This document shows positions 1 to 7,640 of a stretch of 64,000 nucleotides of DNA, piece after piece (position 1 is the stretch's first letter; every line of letters starts with the position of its first letter). The stretch is taken from positions 1 to 64,000 of the forward strand of contig NC_007762.1 in assembly GCF_000092045.1 (NCBI RefSeq), read 5' to 3'. The notes under the pieces were generated by a model. It saw only the letters and a list, made by a program, of their open reading frames with translations, had not been told where the DNA came from and searched no databases. This DNA is from Rhizobium etli CFN 42 (GTDB lineage Bacteria; Pseudomonadota; Alphaproteobacteria; Rhizobiales; Rhizobiaceae). Both the position numbers and the translations under genes were made by a program.

Positions 1-301
1 CCGCCGCCTTCTCCAAGGTTTTTGGACGCGGATATCGCCTACGGAACTCTTTTGTTGGGAGCTCCCAACAGGTCGCAGCGTGGGGATAATATTGCGGTCT
101 TCCAAATGGAGCGGGCCTATGGGAAGAGCGCATCAAGATCGGCGATCTGTGATCACCTCTGGGGCGGCGGCAGGGGAGACGGAGAAGCATTTGATGGGGA
201 CCCGTAGCGGAACTGAATTGATCGCGGTGTTAATTGTTCCTCTACTTGGCCGCAGTACGAACGCTTCACCGCAGGACGCCACCGGGTTGGAGGATTAACT
301 T

Positions 302-1258
302 TTGGCCATCGGTAAAGATCGCTCGGCTGCGCATACGCTTGGTCTGCATGCACATAGCTTTTATCATTTCCCAGCGACCAGTCTATACGACGAGGTGGAA
401 CTCTCGCGTCATGCTGAATTGTTCGACAAATGCCACGTTTACATGCTTGGTCTATTTCCGACGATCAATTTTCTTGGAAGCCAGGTTGACGGATCTCGGC
501 TGCGGCAAATCTTCTCAATTCTCGACAAAGGGTTCCAATTGGACTGGGATGTTCGTGAGGGAATGGACCCGGCTTCAATAGATCCGAAAAGCCCGCAGAT
601 CGCACATCAACTCTACAGCCGATTTGGAAAGCCCGACTTTTCGATTCAGTATATAGGGCAAGCCTATGGAACGGACGGATCACGCGCCGCGCTGGACCGC
701 TTGGGGAAGCACGAGACGCTGCAGAAAATGGCAATCACGGGTGCACCAGAGGGATATCAGCTCCAGGTCCTCCTCATCGAGGTGTATTCTGCTACCGAGG
801 TTCTGACGAAAATAAATTCATTTGTCGGTGACCGGAATTCCTTCGACAAACAATATCGAGCTCGTGAGGAGAAGATACTCGGAACTACAGCTGTCGAAAG
901 AATTGCTCTATACGAGGCCTCTTTAATTCGTTATTTTAAACCGAAATACAACGTTCTTTTTAAGGACAGTTTTCCTTCAACAAATCACAAAATCCTACTC
1001 GATTGTTACGAGAAGGAATTCTGCCAGATCGCGGCCGAGTTCACATTCGATGATATGCCCATAACGTTGTCTTCTCCCACCATTCACCCGGCAGAGACGC
1101 ATTTCGTGCTCTACGATCTCCAAACCGCTAAGAAGAGAAAGGCATTTTTTGGCTCAGAGCATGGCGTCGATGGCAACGTCGGAGCCGACAAAATGATTGG
1201 CGAAAACGAACCTGACGACAACGCAAAAATCGGGATCTTCATTCTTCCAGATCGGTGA
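302..1258 (+). CDS. GIY-YIG-like nuclease-fold protein
   Basis: A 318-residue protein. The TTG start is preferred because GGAGG lies about 8 bases upstream and a stop codon in the same frame sits just before it. The middle holds features of a divergent GIY-YIG nuclease fold: YIGQAYG near residue 117, a following conserved Arg/Leu/His stretch (RLGKHE), and ALYEASLIRYFKPKYN near residue 204, where the Glu and the closing Pro-Lys-Tyr-Asn resemble the metal-binding Glu and C-terminal Asn of that fold. The flanking regions are not recognised. It lies beside a convergent recombinase gene, which fits an accessory or mobile setting. A role in DNA cleavage or defence is inference. The fold call is moderate; hypothetical is the safe label. 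Confidence 0.6.
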   Translation: MAIGKDRSAAHTLGLHAHSFYHFPATSLYDEVELSRHAELFDKCHVYMLGLFPTINFLGSQVDGSRLRQIFSILDKGFQLDWDVREGMDPASIDPKSPQIAHQLYSRFGKPDFSIQYIGQAYGTDGSRAALDRLGKHETLQKMAITGAPEGYQLQVLLIEVYSATEVLTKINSFVGDRNSFDKQYRAREEKILGTTAVERIALYEASLIRYFKPKYNVLFKDSFPSTNHKILLDCYEKEFCQIAAEFTFDDMPITLSSPTIHPAETHFVLYDLQTAKKRKAFFGSEHGVDGNVGADKMIGENEPDDNAKIGIFILPDR

Positions 1259-1338
1259 TTCAAACGCACCAACAATTAAGTCGTTCGGTGCGCGCCGCGG
1301 GAGCATTGGTCACTTTTGACGAGATGGGACTTTCATCC

Positions 1339-2496
1339 TTAAATAAGTCGTGCGGCCCGCCCGCTGCGACGACCGGCGCTGTTGTAGTAACTGGCTGCTT
1401 GTTGCAACGACCGATGTCGCGACTGCTCCATCGCCTCGGGCAGGGGAATGCCGCGATTCGCAGCCTCGGTCAGGTATCCAGACCGCAACCCATGCGCGGA
1501 AAACTCCCCCACCTCCAGCCCGGCCATTTTCACCCGCAACTTGACGATGTCATTGACCGCCTTCGGATCAAGCGCCCGCTTGGAAACATGGCCCCAGCGA
1601 TCGATCGCCCGAAACACGCTGCCAGCGTCGATCTTGGCAGCCGCAAGCCAGGCGTTCAGCGCCTCGACCGGCCGGCCGGTGAGGTATACGACCTCGTCCT
1701 GGCCGGCGCCGGAATTCTTGGTGCGGCCGAGATGGATCGACAGCGAGGGGAGGGCGATCCCGTCGTCGCCGGTCACCGGCGCCTCGATCGTCAGCTGCTC
1801 CTTGCGCAGGCCGGCCACTTCGCTGCGCCGGCGGCCGCCGGAGGCGAAGGCGACCATCAGGATCGCCCGGTCGCGAACGTCGCGTAGGCTCTGTTCGCCG
1901 CAGGTCGCCAGCAACTTCGCCAGTACGTCGCCGGTGACCGCCTTGGCGCTCTTGCGGCGGCGCGTCCGGGGGACGGCCCGCACGGCGAGACGAAGCGCCG
2001 ACTTGAGGGCAGGGGAGGCGAAGGCTCCATCAAGGCCGCGCCATTTGGTCAGCGTCGACCAACTCGCCAGCCGCCGGCGCACGGTGTCGGGCGCGTGCGG
2101 CCCTGGTGACCGGAGGAAGCCCCCGTCTCGCAAGGACTGGTCGACTGCGGTCGGCATGCCGTGCTCGGGATCGGTTTCGCGCCGTGCCGGGTCCCAGAGA
2201 TGATGGGCGACGAATTTCAGCAGCAGCGCTTCCGGCGCCGGCCAGGGCAGGGGAGTTTCGGTCGCCGCCAAGCACCAGGCTTCGAGGTAGGCCAGGTCGG
2301 AAGTCAGTGCCCGCAGCGTATTGGCGCCCATCCCTTCGTTGACCAGGTGTTTGAGCGTCTCGACGTCCTGGTCGGTGAGGATTTCGGCGAGCTTGTCGCG
2401 CCGGTCGATCGGCAGCACCGCGGCGATGGTGTCGAGCGCTTCGGCCCGCCGGGCCACCGGATCCGGTGCTGCGGTCGGGGCAAGGATGATGTCCAA
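1339..2496 (-). CDS. Tyrosine site-specific recombinase (integrase)
   Basis: Phage-integrase-family recombinase of about 385 residues. The N-terminal half has a SAM-like core-binding domain (segment TLRALTSDLAYLEAWCLA). The C-terminal catalytic domain shows the expected set: Arg in GGRRRSEVAGL, His-x-x-Arg in HGLRSG, a second His in SRHRS, and the nucleophilic Tyr in ASYYN. I prefer a TTG start at 2496 because AGGAG stands about 6 bases upstream; the frame stays open to 2589, so a longer form is possible. A near-perfect inverted repeat with dif-like geometry lies about 100 bases upstream and may be its substrate or operator. Such recombinases resolve plasmid dimers or integrate elements; which applies here cannot be read from the sequence. 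Confidence 0.9.
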   Translation of the reverse strand: MDIILAPTAAPDPVARRAEALDTIAAVLPIDRRDKLAEILTDQDVETLKHLVNEGMGANTLRALTSDLAYLEAWCLAATETPLPWPAPEALLLKFVAHHLWDPARRETDPEHGMPTAVDQSLRDGGFLRSPGPHAPDTVRRRLASWSTLTKWRGLDGAFASPALKSALRLAVRAVPRTRRRKSAKAVTGDVLAKLLATCGEQSLRDVRDRAILMVAFASGGRRRSEVAGLRKEQLTIEAPVTGDDGIALPSLSIHLGRTKNSGAGQDEVVYLTGRPVEALNAWLAAAKIDAGSVFRAIDRWGHVSKRALDPKAVNDIVKLRVKMAGLEVGEFSAHGLRSGYLTEAANRGIPLPEAMEQSRHRSLQQAASYYNSAGRRSGRAARLI

Positions 2497-2591
2497 AGGT
2501 CGCTCCTGAATCGGTGGAATGCGGCGGTCAAAACGGTGGCGCTGACCGTGCAATGACACCGTTCTCGCTGATTTGCGGGCTTTTATCAATC

Positions 2592-2620
2592 ACTTCCGAT
2601 AAGCAGTACTTATCGGAGGT
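2592..2620. repeat. dif-like inverted repeat upstream of the recombinase
   Basis: Two 12-base arms, ACTTCCGATAAG and CTTATCGGAGGT, differ by one base when folded and flank the 5-base spacer CAGTA. The size (29 bp) and arm-spacer-arm plan match core sites of tyrosine recombinases, and it lies upstream of one. An operator for the same gene is the alternative. Confidence 0.5.
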
Positions 2621-3035
2621 TAGCCATGCGCGCCGATGCCATAACGGACGACGGAAACAAATGCTGACGTCGCTTCCGTTTTGGAAAAGAACAACATTAA
2701 TTCATATAGTTAATGACGTATAAAAATCTCAAGCTTCGGTTAACTTGCCGGCAGCGCACGCTGCGAAATGAGCCGACAGAGTATTCTGACCGAGGCTAAG
2801 CACTCAGCCAGTGGGCCGTCTGGCCTATGCCGCCTCCCGGTTCATGATTTTTGCGGTGAGCGCCGCCTTCCTGCGGAAGGAAATCGAGATCACTTTCTTT
2901 CAGAATTGATCTCCGGCCCCAGAAGATGAGTAATGGACACCCTGTTATTCTCGGGAAAATGCAATACAACCATCTGGTGATCAAGCGGCTGAGTTGCTAC
3001 AGTGATACGGAGAGGAAGTCGATTGCCATTGTCCG
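2621..3035. other. Intergenic stretch, no gene seen
   Basis: About 415 bases between the recombinase promoter region and hxsD. Only short frames are open and none resembles a known protein. It probably carries the hxs promoter, but I cannot point to a convincing one. Confidence 0.4.
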
Positions 3036-3323
3036 ATGGAAAGAACAGAATCCAGCACGCCGATCCAGAGAGTTGAACGACGCACTTTGATCGATGTCGA
3101 TGAAGCGCATCGACCTTACCTTGCTGCGGCCATCCTTCGTTTCAATGCAGCGAATGCTGCGGTAAGGGTCGAGGTCTCGAAGCAAATTACTTTATCCGAT
3201 GACGGTACCTCGCCCATCGACACGTTGATCGCAAATTTTCACCACTGCCTCTACCGTGAGAAAATCTATTCGGAGACGCTTTCCCTTCGACGGGCTCTCA
3301 TCAGCGGTGTTCTCGGGCGATGA
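3036..3323 (+). CDS. hxsD: His-Xaa-Ser system protein HxsD
   Basis: A 95-residue protein that opens the hxs cluster. Small HxsD proteins accompany the radical SAM pair HxsB/HxsC; their exact job is unknown, and a carrier or chaperone role in maturing the HxsA peptide is inference. Visible are the strand-helix pattern RRTLIDVDEAHRPYLAAAI in the N-terminal half and a charged C-terminal helix (REKIYSETLSLRRALISGV) that is common in the family. Its TGA overlaps the hxsB start as ATGA, so the two are probably translationally coupled. The start is uncertain because no strong ribosome-binding site precedes it. The assignment rests mainly on position and length, with partial sequence likeness. Confidence 0.75.
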   Translation: MERTESSTPIQRVERRTLIDVDEAHRPYLAAAILRFNAANAAVRVEVSKQITLSDDGTSPIDTLIANFHHCLYREKIYSETLSLRRALISGVLGR

Positions 3324-4726
3324 CCGTCTTCCCACTGAAATTCACGCGGTTGGCTTCTGATTACCTCTTCGCTGACGACGCCGGTGGGTATTTTCGGGGA
3401 GATCGCAACTTCCTCGAGCGATACGTCGGTGGCAATTTGACCGCCTCAGACACCGAGTTTCTTCATTCGAACGGGCATGCATTCGATGAAGTCGGCGACC
3501 CAGCATATATCGGATTTGCATATCGGTGGGCACAGCGACTGCATCGTCCGCAGGAGCTGAACTACGTCATCCTCGTGCCGACACTTCGCTGCAATTTGGC
3601 GTGCGGCTACTGCCAGGTGTCGCGGGTCAACGAAAACACCAGTGGGTTTGACTGGACCGAGGACACGCTCGCCCAGGTTCTTCGTTTTCTCGATGGCATG
3701 GACACGGCAAGTGCGAAAATCGAGTTTCAAGGCGGCGAACCGCTTTTGCGATTGGATTTGCTGGAGACGGTTCGAGAGTTTGCGCGGCGCAAATTCAAGG
3801 ACGTAAGCTTCACCGTTTGCACCAATCTGCAGTCTGTTTCCGATGAAGCCTGGGCGTTTCTCGACGCTTCGGACACATTGATTAGTACGTCGCTTGATGG
3901 CGAACTTTCGGCTCACCAACGGCAGCGGACAATCACATCCCGTGACACCGACCAGTTTGTTTCGAACCTTCGCTATGGGATCGGAAGGCTAGGGCAAGGT
4001 AAAGTGTCGGCGTTGCCCACGCTTGATGTCAACAATTTGCCAACCCCGAACCAGATCATTGAGACGTTCGGTGACTTCGGCTTTCGTTCCATTTTCCTCC
4101 GGCCTATCAACCATCAAGGTTTCGCTCGGAAGCGATACCGGACAATGGGCATGGATGAGCGATGGAACGACTGTCATGGCCGATTCATCGATGCGTTGAT
4201 CGAGCACAATTGGACAGCAGATTTCCCTGTCGAGGAATTCTACTTCACGCATTGTCTTCGCCGGGTGCTGCGCGGCGGCCATAACCACCATGTGGACCTT
4301 CGCAACCCGAACATCCTCGGTAAGGACTACCTGGTCATCGATTTCGACGGCACGTTTTATCCGTCGGACGAAGCCAGGATGGTGACGAGAGTGGGGCAGA
4401 TCGACCTGAGTGTCGGCAATCTTTGGGATGGCATCGATCAGGCAAAGCTGGATGTCCTGAATGAGGAAGCGACTAACTCGTTCCATCCAGATTGCATCCA
4501 CTGTCCATACCAAGCGGCCTGCGGCATTGACGTGATCGACGACCTCTCCCGGTACGGTCGTATCGACGTGCCGAAGCGTGACACTACCTTCTGCCGACGC
4601 CATACCGCGATCTTCGACAAGATATTCGAGCTGCTCTATTCGGATGACAAAAAAGCTCACAAGAGCCTTGCGGCATGGGCCGAAATTCCGGAGTTCGATC
4701 CTTCGCTGGCTCCGATACACAGATGA
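3320..4726 (+). CDS. hxsB: His-Xaa-Ser system radical SAM maturase HxsB
   Basis: A 468-residue radical SAM enzyme. The [4Fe-4S]-SAM motif Cx3Cx2C is RCNLACGYCQ (Cys91, 95, 98), followed by the GGEP-type SAM-contact motif in FQGGEPLLR. The C-terminal region has a SPASM-like cysteine cluster (CIHCPYQAACG and a later TTFCRR), expected for extra iron-sulphur clusters in peptide-modifying enzymes. The family is thought to modify the His-Xaa-Ser repeat protein encoded two genes downstream; the chemistry is not established. Both ends overlap neighbours by ATGA (hxsD upstream, hxsC downstream), which implies one operon and fixed stoichiometry. Length is normal for HxsB and no damage is seen. Confidence 0.92.
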   Translation: MTVFPLKFTRLASDYLFADDAGGYFRGDRNFLERYVGGNLTASDTEFLHSNGHAFDEVGDPAYIGFAYRWAQRLHRPQELNYVILVPTLRCNLACGYCQVSRVNENTSGFDWTEDTLAQVLRFLDGMDTASAKIEFQGGEPLLRLDLLETVREFARRKFKDVSFTVCTNLQSVSDEAWAFLDASDTLISTSLDGELSAHQRQRTITSRDTDQFVSNLRYGIGRLGQGKVSALPTLDVNNLPTPNQIIETFGDFGFRSIFLRPINHQGFARKRYRTMGMDERWNDCHGRFIDALIEHNWTADFPVEEFYFTHCLRRVLRGGHNHHVDLRNPNILGKDYLVIDFDGTFYPSDEARMVTRVGQIDLSVGNLWDGIDQAKLDVLNEEATNSFHPDCIHCPYQAACGIDVIDDLSRYGRIDVPKRDTTFCRRHTAIFDKIFELLYSDDKKAHKSLAAWAEIPEFDPSLAPIHR

Positions 4727-5805
4727 TCGATTTGCGGCTTAAGATCGATGACGTTCCAATCGACCATCCAAGTATCGTTCGCCTGCGCACCGACACGGTG
4801 GAGAGTGAGCATGATGCTGTCCTGATCGATCGTGACCACGAGAGTCAAATCTTCGATCTCGCGGGCTATTCGCTTCGAGTTTACTGCGATCCCCAAACTG
4901 ATCTCGACGGCGACGTGCTCCTTCTAGTACCTGGTCGAAACTCGGCTCATCGATTGCTGCGAGCAGGGTCGAGGCACAACACCTTCCTGGTGACCGAGCA
5001 ATGCGACCAGCTCTGCGTGATGTGCTCGCAGCCTCCGAAGAAATATCACGTCGACCTCTTCGACCAATTCACAGTCGCCGCCACCTTGGCCCCGGAAAAC
5101 GCGCGCATCACGATATCTGGCGGCGAGCCGCTGCTGCACAAACGAAGACTGTTTCAATTCCTCGCAGTCGCCGCGAAGGCTCGACCCGACATCTCATTTC
5201 ATGTTTTGACCAACGGCCAGTTTTTCGAACCTGGCGACATTGCCATAATTGATGGGGTCGGAAGGGAGCGCGTGTTGTGGGGCATTCCATTGTATGCGCC
5301 TCATGCCGAACTTCACGACAGCATCGTTGCAAAGCGGGGTGCGTTTGAAACGTTGTCGCAGAATTTCGTGACGCTAATGAGGGCCGGGGCGGCCGTCGAG
5401 CTTCGGACGGTTGTCCTTCAGCAGAACTGGGATGTGTTGCCACAGCTTGCGGACTACGCCTCGACCCGGCTTCCGTTCATTGATGTCTGGGCCATCATGC
5501 AACTAGAAAATATCGGTTACGGCAGAATGAATTGGGCGCATTCGTTCAAGGATACGTCGCTGGATTTCGGCCAACTGGGGAGCGCCATCAATCTCGCGAT
5601 TGGGCGCGGTATTCATACTCTTCTTTATAATTTCCCGCTTTGCACGGTTCCCCCACCGTACCGGCATTTGGCACCAAGCACGATTTCAGACTGGAAGAAC
5701 AAATTCCTGGAAGAGTGCGGCGAGTGTACGTTGCGCTCTACTTGTGGTGGATTTTTTGAATGGTATAAAGCTGATCAGGGATTTGGGGGACTGTCACGAC
5801 AATGA
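4723..5805 (+). CDS. hxsC: His-Xaa-Ser system radical SAM maturase HxsC
   Basis: A 360-residue second radical SAM enzyme. I start it at the ATG that overlaps the hxsB stop (ATGA); the frame is open further upstream but that part lies inside hxsB. The N-terminal third is not conserved in an obvious way. The cluster motif is TEQCDQLCVMCSQ (Cys94, 98, 101), followed by ISGGEPLL. The C-terminus carries CGECTLRSTCGGFF, a likely auxiliary cluster site. HxsB and HxsC always occur together, suggesting they act as a pair or in sequence on HxsA; that is family knowledge plus inference. The stop overlaps the hxsA start, again ATGA. Confidence 0.92.
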   Translation: MIDLRLKIDDVPIDHPSIVRLRTDTVESEHDAVLIDRDHESQIFDLAGYSLRVYCDPQTDLDGDVLLLVPGRNSAHRLLRAGSRHNTFLVTEQCDQLCVMCSQPPKKYHVDLFDQFTVAATLAPENARITISGGEPLLHKRRLFQFLAVAAKARPDISFHVLTNGQFFEPGDIAIIDGVGRERVLWGIPLYAPHAELHDSIVAKRGAFETLSQNFVTLMRAGAAVELRTVVLQQNWDVLPQLADYASTRLPFIDVWAIMQLENIGYGRMNWAHSFKDTSLDFGQLGSAINLAIGRGIHTLLYNFPLCTVPPPYRHLAPSTISDWKNKFLEECGECTLRSTCGGFFEWYKADQGFGGLSRQ

Positions 5806-6455
5806 AGAAGCGCAAGGTTTACCTGTTGCCGTCATTGATTGCGGCTGGGTTCATGCCGTCGAAAGGCGATGCAGCGCCACTTGTCGGCCTTACCCAAAAG
5901 AAGCCAGAACCCACTCTCTTTGAGCGGCTGCGGGTCAAGCAGGCCTACACCCTCGCTGGTCATAGCTCACATTCGAGCCACGCAAGTCATAGCAGTCATG
6001 CTAGTCACGCGAGCCATGCGTCAGGCTCTGGGGGCGGATACGTTGTGCCGCGCGGCGACTACAACAACAGCACGACCTATACGCAGCCCGACCCGACGCC
6101 GAGCTATTCGCCCAATCCGGGACCGGTCATCAGAAGTCTACCGACGACTCCCAACATACCGGCGACGACTTCGACTGGCAGCTATTCGACGGGGGTTGCC
6201 CCGCAATCCTCCGCGGTGAATACAGCCCCAATGCCCCTGAAGACGTTGCCGGGCAACTCAGACAAATTTCGGCGTATCGTTATTCAGGTTCAGACCGCTC
6301 TGGTTGCCTTCGGCTATTTCGGCGGCCCGATAACAGGGCAGGTCGACGCCGCAACGAGGGTTGGACTTAATAAAATGCAGGATGCCTATGGGCTGAAGGT
6401 GACCGGAACGATCACGCCTCAAGTTCTCACAGCTTTTGGTATTTCAACAAACTGA
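5802..6455 (+). CDS. hxsA: His-Xaa-Ser repeat protein HxsA with peptidoglycan-binding domain
   Basis: A 217-residue presumed substrate of HxsB/HxsC. A hydrophobic N-terminus (LLPSLIAAGF) suggests export. Residues 54-74 are seven consecutive His-Xaa-Ser triplets. A Gly/Pro/Thr/Ser-rich, low-complexity linker (about 75-155) follows. The last 60 residues form a peptidoglycan-binding-1 domain (VQTALVAFGYFGGPITGQVD, then a QDAYGLKVTGTITPQVL type repeat), which would anchor the modified repeat at the cell wall. The gene is coupled to hxsC by an ATGA overlap. The modification of the repeat and the biological role are unknown. The peptidoglycan-binding end is a useful clue to where the mature product sits. 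Confidence 0.92.
   Translation: MKKRKVYLLPSLIAAGFMPSKGDAAPLVGLTQKKPEPTLFERLRVKQAYTLAGHSSHSSHASHSSHASHASHASGSGGGYVVPRGDYNNSTTYTQPDPTPSYSPNPGPVIRSLPTTPNIPATTSTGSYSTGVAPQSSAVNTAPMPLKTLPGNSDKFRRIVIQVQTALVAFGYFGGPITGQVDAATRVGLNKMQDAYGLKVTGTITPQVLTAFGISTN
5961..6023 (+). repeat. Seven-fold His-Xaa-Ser coding repeat
   Basis: Seven tandem 9-base units inside hxsA encode H-S-S or H-A-S. Codons for His and Ser vary between units (cat/cac, agc/agt/tca), so selection appears to act on the peptide and not on the DNA repeat. Confidence 0.9.
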
Positions 6456-6479
6456 TCCGATCAGATTAGGGAGGGAGCG

Positions 6480-7640
6480 ATGCGCTCGTCTGTTTTCATT
6501 TCCTGCCTGATTTCATTGGCCGCGCTAATCGCAAGCCCCAGTCACGCAGCGATCAGATTTGCCCACGTGAAAGCGGCGAACAACGACATCTTGTTGATTC
6601 AAGGAACGTTCGAGCCCAGCGATCTTCCTGATAAGCTCGAAGCCGAAATCAAGAACAGCGCTCCGAAATTCATCGCGTTCAATTCGCCGGGCGGTGATAC
6701 AGATGCCGCGATCGGATATGGCCGGGCTATTCGTCGGATGAAGATTTCGACGCTGCAAGTTTCGGGTTCGAAGTGCGAGTCTGCATGCTTACTCGCTTTT
6801 GCCGGTGGAGTGCGGCGTTATGCGGAAGACGCCTCGATGCTCGTTGATCGAACACTTCTCTCGCCGGGAAGCTCGGGCCTGCAAACCGGAACCGAAAGAT
6901 ACAAGGCCTACCTTGCGGACATGGGCCTCGACCCCACCTTGTTCACGTTTGTCACCAGTCTGGCCGACGGTGATCGACGGGTGCTGTCGCTGATCGACAT
7001 GGCTGGCTTTGGTCTCGTGACGGGGCAGCCTACCCCCTATGTGGCACCGACGGCGGAAGAAACTGCCGTATCCAACGAGGCGCCCTCGACAGCATTGAAC
7101 GGAGCCGCGCTCCAGTTTTTCCTGGAAACACAGCGGACCTGGTCGACGAACGAAGGAATGTCCTTCCTCGAGAACAACTATGGAGACTCCGTTGTCTATT
7201 ACGGCTCCCCGCGCTCGAAGGCGGACGTCCTAAATGAGAAGCAACAGTTCGCTGAACGGTGGCCTGTGCGCATTTATGCCGTGCGGTCTGGCACAGCACA
7301 CGCAGCATGCTTTGATATCTGTACCGTCGTCGCTGTGGTCGATTGGTATACCTACAGCCCCTCACGTAAAAAATCCTCCTCTGGCGCGGTGAACGCGGTG
7401 ATGACATGGGACCCCGCGACCCACAAAATTCTGGCGGAGAACGGTAAGATCACGACCAAGGATAATTCGGTAGCTGGACCAGATCGGATTATTCGTCGCT
7501 GGCTGACCGACAACGCTGCGTGCTCGTTGTCCTACGCGCAGGACGCTTGTAATTCACAAGCACTGCTTCTGACGGAATTGAGCAACAGCGGCTGGTGCCG
7601 CAAAGCCGATGCGACTTGGGGACCGTGCACTCTTCAATAG
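6480..7640 (+). CDS. Secreted ClpP/crotonase-like serine protease domain protein
   Basis: A 386-residue protein with a signal peptide (about residues 1-23, ending SHAA). The N-terminal domain resembles periplasmic ClpP-like proteins: an oxyanion-type glycine motif NSPGGDTDAAIGYGRAIR and a nucleophile region SKCESACLLAFAGG, with Ser101 the likely nucleophile. The C-terminal half (about 200-386) is not recognised and is cysteine-rich near the end. It follows hxsA by 24 bases with a GGGAGG ribosome-binding site, so it may belong to the hxs operon and could process an exported HxsA product; that link is inference. The last seven bases overlap the convergent neighbour. Confidence 0.75.
   Translation: MRSSVFISCLISLAALIASPSHAAIRFAHVKAANNDILLIQGTFEPSDLPDKLEAEIKNSAPKFIAFNSPGGDTDAAIGYGRAIRRMKISTLQVSGSKCESACLLAFAGGVRRYAEDASMLVDRTLLSPGSSGLQTGTERYKAYLADMGLDPTLFTFVTSLADGDRRVLSLIDMAGFGLVTGQPTPYVAPTAEETAVSNEAPSTALNGAALQFFLETQRTWSTNEGMSFLENNYGDSVVYYGSPRSKADVLNEKQQFAERWPVRIYAVRSGTAHAACFDICTVVAVVDWYTYSPSRKKSSSGAVNAVMTWDPATHKILAENGKITTKDNSVAGPDRIIRRWLTDNAACSLSYAQDACNSQALLLTELSNSGWCRKADATWGPCTLQ

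Noticed and set aside
1255..2556. Long open frames on the plus strand across the recombinase
   Set aside because: They mirror a GC-rich gene with all catalytic residues on the minus strand, and their products are Arg/Pro-rich with no known likeness.
5961..6023. CRISPR-like or microsatellite repeat
   Set aside because: The 9-base units are in frame within hxsA, encode His-Xaa-Ser and vary at synonymous sites; there are no spacers.
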